This document shows positions 43,410 to 51,429 of a stretch of 64,000 nt of DNA, in pieces (the first letter of the stretch is position 1; the number at the start of each line of letters is the position of its first letter). Origin of the DNA: JABLTI01 sp035528035. GTDB lineage: Archaea > Asgardarchaeota > Heimdallarchaeia > JABLTI01. The stretch spans positions 62,001 to 126,000 of the forward strand of contig DATKZI010000032.1 in NCBI GenBank assembly GCA_035528035.1. Reading direction: 5' to 3'. The translations under genes and the position numbers were made by a program. The notes below the pieces were generated by a model. That model had not been told where the DNA came from. It saw only the letters and a list, made by a program, of their open reading frames with translations, and ran no database searches.

Positions 43410-44018
43410 ATGGGTTTTAATGAAACTTGGAATATTTTAAGTAAAAGACAAAAGAAAATGATGGGAATTAGCGAAACTAAAGTTCCAGATTTTATGAGAA
43501 TGAAGAATAATAACCAAGATAAACTTGGTTTTGCTTTTGAAAAAGTAGCACCAGAAGTTGAAACATATATTCAAAGGGTAATTCGAGAAAAACGAGACAT
43601 AATTACTTTGGAAGATTTAACTAAACAAGGTGTAAAAGAATTAATGATTGGTAGAAATCTTGGGGATTTAGTTCGTTTTGTACGACATCCACGAGTTGAA
43701 AATAAAAGAAAATTACCTAAGGGATTGCAAGGTAAAACAATCTATCAAGCTAGATTACTAGCAAAGAAAAATAATTCTAGTGCAATAAGTGAATATCTTG
43801 AATTGGTAACACCTCAATTAGGAGTGGCAACAAAAACAGCAACTTCATTGGTTTTGCATCCGTTAAAATCAATTCCAAATTTTTTAGGAATTTCAGAAGA
43901 AACAGCAAGAGAAGGAATTAAAATTTTTGAAACCATTAAAGGTGCAGGTGGTAAAAAACACAAGAAAATGTCTATCAGAAGAACTGGTAGAACGATACAA
44001 GATATTATCAAAAGGTGA
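43410..44018 (+). CDS. Unknown basic protein
   Basis: A 202-residue basic protein. A helical N-terminus with RQKKMMGISETKVP is followed by mixed segments and a highly basic tail (KKHKKMSIRRTGRTI). A DNA-binding or capsid-internal role is possible. It starts 2 bases after the previous stop. Confidence 0.45.
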   Translation: MGFNETWNILSKRQKKMMGISETKVPDFMRMKNNNQDKLGFAFEKVAPEVETYIQRVIREKRDIITLEDLTKQGVKELMIGRNLGDLVRFVRHPRVENKRKLPKGLQGKTIYQARLLAKKNNSSAISEYLELVTPQLGVATKTATSLVLHPLKSIPNFLGISEETAREGIKIFETIKGAGGKKHKKMSIRRTGRTIQDIIKR

Positions 44019-44026
44019 GTTTTCTA

Positions 44027-44140
44027 ATGTTAAATCCTGCAAAAATAGTTAGAAGAACAGTAATTGGTTCTGTAATAGTTTTGTTCTTTATAAGTCGAAG
44101 GATTAGAAAGAGGGAAAAGGAAAGGGAAGATAAAGAATGA
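44027..44140 (+). CDS. Tiny single-pass membrane protein
   Basis: A 37-residue frame with a membrane helix (TVIGSVIVLFFIS) between two basic ends, the last of which (RRIRKREKEREDKE) is charged. Its stop overlaps the next gene's start by 4 bases. Confidence 0.45.
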   Translation: MLNPAKIVRRTVIGSVIVLFFISRRIRKREKEREDKE

Positions 44141-44712
44141 ATCTTGCAACATTTTACCCTTTTCTGAAAGGGATTAGAAGAATAACAAAAAATATTGAAA
44201 CTAATCAAGGAACACCCTCACAACAAGCCAAGTATATTTATGAAAAATTTTATTTTATCAAAGGTGGATTTTTGGAATACTTAGCTGTTAATTTTGACCG
44301 TTCGGATGTTAATCTAAAAATTAGGTTTGATGAGTTTGAGATACCAGAAAGAAATGCGGATGAATGTAATGATTTTGGTTTCACAACAAACGATACTAAT
44401 CAAATCTTTTGTAATCAATATGATGACCGCAACGCAAATTATTTTTTAGTTTACCAACCAGATAATCCTTTAGCTTTTGAAAAAGAATTGGTTATCGAAA
44501 TGCAATGTGATTCTATTTATATCATTCAAAATTATGAAATGGTAATTTATGAAATTCTCAATGAAAAACAATTTTGGGATTCGTATAGAAGTTTGTTCGT
44601 TGATTATGACAAAATAGCTAGTATAATTAATTTATCAGAACTAAAAACAACAACACTACAACCAGTGGTTATTGAACCACAACAAGAAACAAAAAGGAGA
44701 TTCTTTCAATGA
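44137..44712 (+). CDS. Unknown beta-rich protein
   Basis: A 191-residue protein with alternating strands in the middle (IKGGFLEYLAVNF, ELVIEMQCDSIYIIQ) and a polar end. It overlaps the genes on each side by 4 bases, so the operon is tight. No family recognised. It could be a minor virion protein. Confidence 0.45.
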   Translation: MNLATFYPFLKGIRRITKNIETNQGTPSQQAKYIYEKFYFIKGGFLEYLAVNFDRSDVNLKIRFDEFEIPERNADECNDFGFTTNDTNQIFCNQYDDRNANYFLVYQPDNPLAFEKELVIEMQCDSIYIIQNYEMVIYEILNEKQFWDSYRSLFVDYDKIASIINLSELKTTTLQPVVIEPQQETKRRFFQ

Positions 44713-45035
44713 CAAATATAGCGGAATTACAAAGAGCTCAAAGTGCAAATAATATTGAGTATTTCTATAAAGATGTTGTTGGAAATTCAACAACTTATCA
44801 GTTGGTAAGCGATGATACTAGAGAATATCTTGGAGCTTATGTTTATCCCGACCAATTTAATACGGGACAAATATTAATGGGATCAGTTTATCTTTTAACG
44901 TATGCTCAAGCTTTACTACTCCCTAAAGGCGAGCTAACTTGGATTCCACTTAGAGATTTAAGCAAGGTTTATGTTATAGGTGGTTCTGAAGATTCAGAAA
45001 ATACTCAAACGATTCATATCTTAGCATTTTATTGA
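44709..45035 (+). CDS. Unknown small beta-rich protein
   Basis: A 108-residue protein predicted mainly strands (STTYQLVSDDTREYLGAYVY, KVYVIGGSEDS). No motifs. It follows the previous gene with a 4-base overlap. Confidence 0.4.
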   Translation: MTNIAELQRAQSANNIEYFYKDVVGNSTTYQLVSDDTREYLGAYVYPDQFNTGQILMGSVYLLTYAQALLLPKGELTWIPLRDLSKVYVIGGSEDSENTQTIHILAFY

Positions 45036-45046
45036 ATGATGGAAAA

Positions 45047-45178
45047 ATGACCGATAATAACATAGTTGAAGAACTGGTTAAGAAATATGTTTTTGATTAT
45101 CTCGAAGATTTGAAAAAGATTGTTTGGAAATATCTTGAACCGTTATGTGAAATATTGAAACCAAAAGAAGAAACTTAA
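45047..45178 (+). CDS. Tiny helical protein
   Basis: A 43-residue frame, MTDNNIVEELVKKYVFDYL..., that is amphipathic helix throughout. It is the last of the small-gene run and lies just before a strong terminator. Confidence 0.4.
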   Translation: MTDNNIVEELVKKYVFDYLEDLKKIVWKYLEPLCEILKPKEET

Positions 45179-45243
45179 GCTTACAAAAAATGCGATGAAA
45201 GTTTTGCTATCATTTTTCCTTTCAAGCATTGTATCACCTCAAA

Positions 45244-45276
45244 GAGAAGCTGTTTTTGATCCATTAACAGCTTCTC
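45244..45276 (+). terminator. Terminator after the small-gene operon
   Basis: Perfect 11-bp stem GAGAAGCTGTT (45244-45254) / AACAGCTTCTC (45266-45276) with an 11-base loop. Confidence 0.6.
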
Positions 45277-45341
45277 ATCATTGATTATATTCATAGAGTA
45301 ATTTTTATAATTATCAATTGATATTTAGTGACAGAAAGGAA

Positions 45342-46253
45342 ATGAAATGTAAAAGTGAATTAATTGGAATAATAGGGTTTATGGTAATTATCATACCTAT
45401 TTTGAGCTCTAATTTCGAGATACGATCTAGAATAAATCACGTTGAAGAACAAGATTCGTTTGTTCCTAAAACTGTTTATACAATCATAAGACAACAACAC
45501 AGATATTGGGATTTTGGTAATCTAATTAAAAATACCTACACTATTGATATTGATTTTACTTCAAATGTTGGAGTTGATTCCTGGTTCATGACTTATGATG
45601 ATATGTTACGATGGGAAGCAGATACACCACCTTACACAAAATGGAATATCCAATATGATAAAATATCAAGAACAATTGACCAATGGAATCCAGATTTTAA
45701 TGACCATTGGGTATTTATTATTGATAATCCTAATTTTGTTTCTGCAAGTGTTGATTATACAAGCTATAAGCATAGAACACAGGTTGAGATTACGGGTTCA
45801 CATTTTGTTTACTATGATAGTGACAATGATGGATATAATGATTCACTTACTTTATATTTTGATGTTTCTTTAGATAGATACCTATTTATGGATTTTACTT
45901 ATGAGGTCGATTTTTCATATAAAGGTGAAAACAGTCACGATAATATTCATGAAATAATTGACGACACGACTTGGATAAATCACGAGAGAACAATAGATGT
46001 TTTCTTGAATCCTAAAAATAATATTGAGACAGCTGTTACTGCAGCTATAACTGTTGAGATAAATGATGGGATATATGATAATGATTTTGATTATTGGTAT
46101 ACTAGCTCATCTAAAATTTATTACCCAAAATATAGAAATGAAAAAATAACTAAAATTTCTTTATCTATTGGTATTCCAACTATAACAATTACTACAATTG
46201 TTATAAGTGCAGTTTTAATAAACAAAAAACGTAAATTATCTCTTAAACCTTGA
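45342..46253 (+). CDS. Membrane-anchored surface protein (copy 1)
   Basis: About 303 residues: an N-terminal signal helix (LIGIIGFMVIIIPILSS), a beta-rich ectodomain with a calcium-like motif YYDSDNDGYNDSL near residue 160, and a C-terminal membrane helix with a basic tail (VLINKKRKLSLKP). It is homologous to the protein at 48654-49577. I chose the ATG at 45342, after AGAAAGGAA. Likely an envelope or pilus-like surface protein of the element. Confidence 0.6.
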   Translation: MKCKSELIGIIGFMVIIIPILSSNFEIRSRINHVEEQDSFVPKTVYTIIRQQHRYWDFGNLIKNTYTIDIDFTSNVGVDSWFMTYDDMLRWEADTPPYTKWNIQYDKISRTIDQWNPDFNDHWVFIIDNPNFVSASVDYTSYKHRTQVEITGSHFVYYDSDNDGYNDSLTLYFDVSLDRYLFMDFTYEVDFSYKGENSHDNIHEIIDDTTWINHERTIDVFLNPKNNIETAVTAAITVEINDGIYDNDFDYWYTSSSKIYYPKYRNEKITKISLSIGIPTITITTIVISAVLINKKRKLSLKP

Positions 46254-46311
46254 TTTTTTTATTGGACGAGAAAATGAGTAATGAACTCATTTTCTAATAT
46301 ACCAATTTCAT

Positions 46312-46851
46312 TCAAAACACTAAAATCATAATTTCAATAACTCTAGGATCAAATTCAACAGTCAAATCTGATTTTATATTACTATTACAATAGATTAAAT
46401 CACCATCACCATAAATAATGATATTAAGTTTTGAATAATCAATACCATTGGAATCATCAAGAATGAAAGTTATATCTTGAAATCTACAATTACTCTGATA
46501 AGCAGGAATTATTTTAAGATATTGTCTAAAGCTATTGTCAGGTTCATACGGACCTGAATTATAACTAGTTCCTATTTGATTAAAACTATAAGAATCTAAA
46601 CCATATTCATAAGTTGTTGTCTCAGTTATGCTTAGATTATAGACATTTACTTCAAATCCATCAAATATTTGAGTAATGCTATATATTGAGCTAAAATTAA
46701 TATCAATGGGTTTTTTCTGAACAGATTTCCCGTGAAAATTACCAATTAAACCTGATATTGGGATAAATATAACTAATAAAGCTATTATTATACCAACTGT
46801 TACTTTTTGATGTTTCTTCATCCAATTTTTAATATTATGTATTTTTGACAA
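46312..46851 (-). CDS. Membrane-anchored beta protein
   Basis: A 179-residue protein with one N-terminal membrane helix (VTVGIIIALLVIFIPISGLIG) and a polar, beta-rich ectodomain. It is on the minus strand between copies of the surface gene cluster. Its 3' end is also found as a relic at about 49620-49722. Confidence 0.5.
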   Translation of the reverse strand: MSKIHNIKNWMKKHQKVTVGIIIALLVIFIPISGLIGNFHGKSVQKKPIDINFSSIYSITQIFDGFEVNVYNLSITETTTYEYGLDSYSFNQIGTSYNSGPYEPDNSFRQYLKIIPAYQSNCRFQDITFILDDSNGIDYSKLNIIIYGDGDLIYCNSNIKSDLTVEFDPRVIEIMILVF

Positions 46852-47031
46852 AATATTAAACTCCTTGTATTTCTTTATTTTTGGCTTGGAATATAAATAT
46901 AAAAAAAATTATCAAGGAGATGTCCGAAAATATTTCCACTAATTAATTTTTAATAATTAATTATTTATTAGAGAATTTTACAAATTACCAATCTTAAAAT
47001 ATCTCTTTGTTCTATGATTATTTGATATTCA

Positions 47032-47493
47032 ATGAATGATGAAAAAATTATGGATCAGATTAGAAGTCTGTGTATTAGTCTATATGAAATCAAAGATATA
47101 AGAAATACACAGCCATATAGTTTTCATAATCTGTTTATGTTTCTTTGTAGATATGTTGACCAATTAAAATTAGATGAAAATAAATTAACCTATGTTAAAG
47201 AGCTTAAAGAAATGTTTACTGACTTTCAAAGTAAATGGGTAGACATACAAACTTCTTGGAATCCTGAAAAAGATAAACAATATAAAAAAGAAATTTTCGA
47301 TGCTTTGGAAAAAAATCTTGTTAAATTTGATAAGATAATTGATAGGAAAATTGAATTGGATAATCTAAAAGTGGATATAGATAGTTTAGAGGAAACAAGA
47401 AAAGCTAATAAAAAATCTAATATTGCTATTGCAATAGCTATAGTTTCTATTGCTATTTCTATTGTTCTATCATTGATTTTACATTATATTTGA
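47032..47493 (+). CDS. Tail-anchored helical protein
   Basis: A 153-residue protein, mostly charged helices, ending in a hydrophobic helix (NIAIAIAIVSIAISIVLSLIL). The last 60 bases reappear at 49720-49785 as a relic. Function unknown. Confidence 0.5.
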   Translation: MNDEKIMDQIRSLCISLYEIKDIRNTQPYSFHNLFMFLCRYVDQLKLDENKLTYVKELKEMFTDFQSKWVDIQTSWNPEKDKQYKKEIFDALEKNLVKFDKIIDRKIELDNLKVDIDSLEETRKANKKSNIAIAIAIVSIAISIVLSLILHYI

Positions 47494-47545
47494 TTGACTG
47501 AAAAAATTCATATAGTCCTAAATCTGTTTTTCATTGGGGAATTAT

Positions 47546-48085
47546 ATGGATTGGACATTAATTACACTAATCATTAGTCTGATAGCAAATGTTATTGGTA
47601 TTCCATTAGCGATTTTTAAAATCATTGATATTATTAGAAGTTCCAATGAAAGAAAAAGAAAAAGAAAAGCAGAAAAAATAGAAGTATCTTTTGTTAATTT
47701 AAAAGGAAAAGTGAGTTCAACTGATAGTGGAGGAATAATTACAAAAGATATTCATTTAACTTTTGAGACTAAAAATAAAAGTACGACAGAAGAAACTATT
47801 GTAAAAATCACAAATGCACAACTTAAAGTAATTGCTGATGATAGCAAGGAATATGATTTTGATGCATATGATAAAAATATGCAAAAAGCAGATTTTGAAA
47901 AAAGACCATTAGAATTACCAAAAATTCCACCTAAAAAATCAGTAAATAACCATATCACTTTCAAATATAGAAATTTACCAATTTTTCTTAAAACAGCAAA
48001 ACTAAAATTTAATTTCATTTACATTGATGCTAATGATAAAGATGTTAAAGATGAAACAGAATGGTTAGTTGTTAATTTAGAATAA
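47546..48085 (+). CDS. Membrane protein with N-terminal helix
   Basis: About 179 residues from the ATG at 47546 (TTG at 47534 possible). The N-terminal helix (LITLIISLIANVIGIPLAIF) is followed by a basic stretch and a beta-rich cytoplasmic or outer domain. It resembles uncharacterised membrane proteins often found in bacteria and archaea; no family named. Confidence 0.5.
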   Translation: MDWTLITLIISLIANVIGIPLAIFKIIDIIRSSNERKRKRKAEKIEVSFVNLKGKVSSTDSGGIITKDIHLTFETKNKSTTEETIVKITNAQLKVIADDSKEYDFDAYDKNMQKADFEKRPLELPKIPPKKSVNNHITFKYRNLPIFLKTAKLKFNFIYIDANDKDVKDETEWLVVNLE

Positions 48086-48115
48086 GAAAAAATATCTTGT
48101 AAAAAAATCTAAATT

Positions 48116-48149
48116 GGAAAAGAACTATCAATTAACTATAGTCTTTTCC
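48116..48149 (+). terminator. Hairpin at the end of the right-end unit (copy A)
   Basis: GGAAAAG-A-ACTAT pairs with ATAGT-CTTTTCC (48116-48149), then a T-rich stretch. A diverged copy is at 49809-49842 (copy B). Confidence 0.5.
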
Positions 48150-48169
48150 AAACGTTTTTAGCTCTAATT

Positions 48170-48352
48170 ATGAGTATAATTTTGTTATTTTGCTATCTCT
48201 ATATAAGAATATTAAACTTTGAATTTGGTTTTCAATTTATACTATTCTTGTTAGCTCAAAGTAATACTCTTACACCTAATATTAAGAAGGGAATAGAATT
48301 AATCAATAAAAATAGGCAATTCTATGAATTGAAAAGTAATTATGGTTATTAA
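48170..48352 (+). pseudogene. Fragment of an element gene
   Basis: A 60-residue frame whose middle (IRILNFEFGFQFILFLLAQS) matches the C-terminus of the protein at 34445-34687, but the first part is only the repeat next to glyA. It is therefore a truncated copy. The 265 bases after it hold no clear gene. Confidence 0.5.
48176..48202. repeat. 27-bp direct repeat, inner copy (candidate att)
   Basis: Identical to 49869-49895. It includes TTATTTTGCTATCTCTAT (48185-48202), which in the other copy is the stop and last codons of glyA. Sequence to the left is also similar for about 65 bases; to the right the two differ. It looks like the att of a tandemly integrated element. Confidence 0.65.
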
Positions 48353-48653
48353 AAAACAAATAATTTTGCAAAACTCAATAAGGTGAAAAAATTCTTATCT
48401 AAATTTGAAATGAGAATTAAATTTGCTTATAGGAGAAAGAATATATATGACCAATAAATGATTAGAATTTAATTTATCAGGAGAAATTTGGGATATTATC
48501 AATATTCTTGGGATTGAGGTATATGTTTGATACAAAACGATTTGTAAGAAAAAATTCTAGGGAGGAATGAACGAATTTTTGCATGTAAATCTTACAATGA
48601 AGTATTGGCAATTATGAGTGAATATGTTTCAATCGAATAATGGAGAAATAAAA

Positions 48654-49577
48654 ATGAAGAATAAAAAATTAATTGTGTTTATGGGATCAGTAATTATGAT
48701 TATTATCCCACTTATGAGCTTAAACATTGAGCAACTAGCTCAAGCAACAACTGAACAAATAGAAACAGAACTCACAACCGATGGGTATGTAACTATAGAA
48801 GGTCTTAGTTCGTGGAGTTACAATCTCGGATATTTGCGTGGAAATTATCATGATTTAGTTGATTGGGAATTCGATTCTGAAGATGAAACATTAAAAATAA
48901 TGTTAATGACTGAAACAAACTATCAGAATTATATAGACGGTTATAGTTACACTTACACATTATTAAGTGAAGGTGAATATTCAGATAGCGGACTTTATGC
49001 TATTGTAACAACAAACAATTACAGAGTTGTTTTCAGAAATACACATCTTTTTTCAACTTATGCTTACATTTATGCCACAGATAAACAAGTTGAAGCACAG
49101 ATAAATTATGTTACTATTTCACACGGAGATTATGACAACGATGGATATACAGATAAATTTTCGTTAACAATATCTTTAGACTTGAATTATATTTTACCCA
49201 CAAGTGTTTGGGTTGAATATCGAATTGAGATTGAAAATGAAAATTATCAAACAGTTGATATTTTCTCTAGCAATATACTGCTTTCTGGATACACTAGAAC
49301 AGCTGGATACACTTTTGATGATGGAGTTGGAACTTTTAAAATTTCGGTTGTTGTTTATTACGATGACGAATATTTTGGAGACGATACATTCAGCACAGAA
49401 TCAGATTATCTTTATCCTATTGGGTATGCTCAGCAATTAGCTGATGAAGCAAAAGCTGAAAAATTAAGATTGATTAGTTTATCTGTTGGTATTCCTACTG
49501 GTTTGCTTGCGATTTTAGCAGCTATTCTCGTACCAGTTTTAGTAATTAGAAAACGTAAAGCTTCTATTAAGCCTTGA
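48654..49577 (+). CDS. Membrane-anchored surface protein (copy 2)
   Basis: About 307 residues from the ATG at 48654 (an upstream GTG at 48618 is less likely). It has a signal peptide (LIVFMGSVIMIIIPLMS), a beta-rich ectodomain with DYDNDGYTDKF, and a C-terminal helix and basic tail (VLVIRKRKASIKP). It shares its layout with copy 1 at 45342. The gene lies in the decayed second unit but is intact, so it may be under selection. Confidence 0.6.
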   Translation: MKNKKLIVFMGSVIMIIIPLMSLNIEQLAQATTEQIETELTTDGYVTIEGLSSWSYNLGYLRGNYHDLVDWEFDSEDETLKIMLMTETNYQNYIDGYSYTYTLLSEGEYSDSGLYAIVTTNNYRVVFRNTHLFSTYAYIYATDKQVEAQINYVTISHGDYDNDGYTDKFSLTISLDLNYILPTSVWVEYRIEIENENYQTVDIFSSNILLSGYTRTAGYTFDDGVGTFKISVVVYYDDEYFGDDTFSTESDYLYPIGYAQQLADEAKAEKLRLISLSVGIPTGLLAILAAILVPVLVIRKRKASIKP

Positions 49578-49877
49578 AATTTTTTTCTTTTGGATTTGAG
49601 GGAATGAAGAATAAACTCATTTTCTCAAATACCAATTTCATTAAAATACAAAAACAATAATTTCAATTACTCTAGGGTCAAATTCAATAGTAAAATCTGT
49701 TTCTATGTTGCTATTGTAATAGCTATAATTTCTATAGCCATTTCTATTGCTCTTTCATTGATTTTACATTATATCTGATTGATTATAAAAAAAAGAAAAA
49801 ACTAAATAGGAAAAGCACTTTTGTTTTATCATAGTCTTTTCCATTTATTTTTAGCTCTAATTTAGAACATAATTTTG
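49578..49877. other. Relic of duplicated element DNA
   Basis: This 300-base stretch is a patchwork of the unit at 46.2-48.2 kb. 49591-49722 matches 46263-46394, 49716-49785 matches 47431-47497, and 49802-49896 matches 48109-48203. The intervening genes are deleted. It holds a hairpin (49809-49842) but no complete gene. Confidence 0.7.
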
Positions 49878-49895
49878 TTATTTTGCTATCTCTAT
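49869..49895. repeat. 27-bp direct repeat at glyA 3' end (candidate attR)
   Basis: Second copy of the 27-bp repeat, spanning the stop codon and the last codons (KYIEIAK) of glyA. Insertion here would keep the gene intact, as seen for integrases that use gene 3' ends. Confidence 0.65.
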
Positions 49896-51233
49896 GTACT
49901 TGTAAGCATCTTCATTCGAACCGAAACAGTAATGAAGAGTTTGATAATCATTTCTGAAAGCATTAACATCCTTAGCTACTTTCTTAGGATCTTCAAGATC
50001 AATTGCTACTCTTCTTATGAATTGAGCTATTTGTTTCATTTCACTTTCTTTCATACCTAAACGAGTAACTTCTGAAGTACCCATTCTAATACCGCCAGGA
50101 TTTAGATAGTTGCGACCATCTAACATATCCCAGGGAAGTAAGTTTCGATTTAGAATGATATCAGCTTGTTCTAATTTTTCTTCTATATCTTTACCTAAGC
50201 CAGCTTTTTCTTGCAATGGACTTACATCAACAAGAAGTGTATGTGATTTTGTATAACCGTGTTCTTTTCCGCAAATAGTAAATCCTTCAGTTTCAAGTGC
50301 TTTAGCAAGAGCTTGCGAGTTCTTGATCACTTGCCCACCATATTCATAACCAAATTCTTTGATTTCAGCTAAAGCAATAGCCAAACCTGCAACATTATGT
50401 AGATGATGATTACTAGTCATACCTGGGAATGTTGCTCGTTTGATTTTGTTATAGAATTCTTCCTTGTCTGATGTTGCAACAACACAACCATGTTGTGGAC
50501 CAAACATCGTTTTGTGGGTTGAAAATGACATTGCTTCTGCTCCTTCATTTAATGGATCTTGGAAGTGCCCACAAGCAATTAATCCTGAAACATGTGCGGC
50601 ATCATAGGTAACTGTTGCTCCTAAATCTTTAGCAACTGGAGCTAACTCTTTTACTGGATGTGGAAATAGAAAAACAGATGCACCAAAATGCAAGAGACTT
50701 GGTTTTAATTCTTTAATAGCTTCTTCAGCTTTTTCGACATCAATAACCAATTCTCTTCTGTTAAAGGGTATGTATTTTACATCTAACCCTCGAACAGCAC
50801 CAGCAGTACCACCCATAAAATCACCTTTTTGTGTATGTAATGGACCTGTGGATATGTGACCACCATTAGGAATACTAATGGACATGCTCACATCTCCAGG
50901 TTTAGTGAAAGCAGAATAAAGAACTAAATTTGCAACCACTCCTGAGATTGGTCTTACATCAGCAAAATCAGCTTTGAAAACCTCTTTTGCTAGATCCATA
51001 CAGATAAATTCAACATCATCTATATATTGACAACCAGCATAAACTCTTTCACCGGGCCATCCTTCAGCATAGCGATGAGAAAAATCGCTTAAAGTAGCTT
51101 CTCGTACTTCTTTACTTGTTACATTTTCTGAAGCAATTAATGGAATTGCTCGAGCAAAAAGCTCATGGTGTTCTTTCATTTTCTTTTGTACAGTTTGGAC
51201 AATTTCTTTACCTTTCAAATGTTTGCCCCTCAA
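49878..51233 (-). CDS. glyA: Serine hydroxymethyltransferase
   Basis: PLP enzyme interconverting serine and glycine with a tetrahydrofolate or tetrahydromethanopterin carrier. The 451 residues have the N-terminal IPLIASENV, the YAEGWPGERVYAGC region, VTYDAAHVSGLI with the PLP aspartate, and the lysine in SFSTHKTMFGPQHG. It is full length, ending in IEIAK. Its 3' end is the probable insertion site of the mobile element. Confidence 0.93.
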   Translation of the reverse strand: MRGKHLKGKEIVQTVQKKMKEHHELFARAIPLIASENVTSKEVREATLSDFSHRYAEGWPGERVYAGCQYIDDVEFICMDLAKEVFKADFADVRPISGVVANLVLYSAFTKPGDVSMSISIPNGGHISTGPLHTQKGDFMGGTAGAVRGLDVKYIPFNRRELVIDVEKAEEAIKELKPSLLHFGASVFLFPHPVKELAPVAKDLGATVTYDAAHVSGLIACGHFQDPLNEGAEAMSFSTHKTMFGPQHGCVVATSDKEEFYNKIKRATFPGMTSNHHLHNVAGLAIALAEIKEFGYEYGGQVIKNSQALAKALETEGFTICGKEHGYTKSHTLLVDVSPLQEKAGLGKDIEEKLEQADIILNRNLLPWDMLDGRNYLNPGGIRMGTSEVTRLGMKESEMKQIAQFIRRVAIDLEDPKKVAKDVNAFRNDYQTLHYCFGSNEDAYKYIEIAK

Positions 51234-51429
51234 ATAATTATTTTGTTTATTTACGAGGAAACATTTCTCTTTTATCTACTTAAAATTTTATCTCAAAGAT
51301 TAGAAATAAACTAGTGATGCTTTTAAATGTGTAGAACTATTGATTTAAATAATCTATAATTAATTCTTTTAATATAATTTAAATTTGTAACTTGATGATT
51401 AGTTAATAATTATATTCTGGTGAACATCG

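Noticed and set aside
45595..45873. 92-codon frame inside the surface protein gene
   Set aside because: Out-of-frame shadow; the longer frame has signal peptide and anchor.
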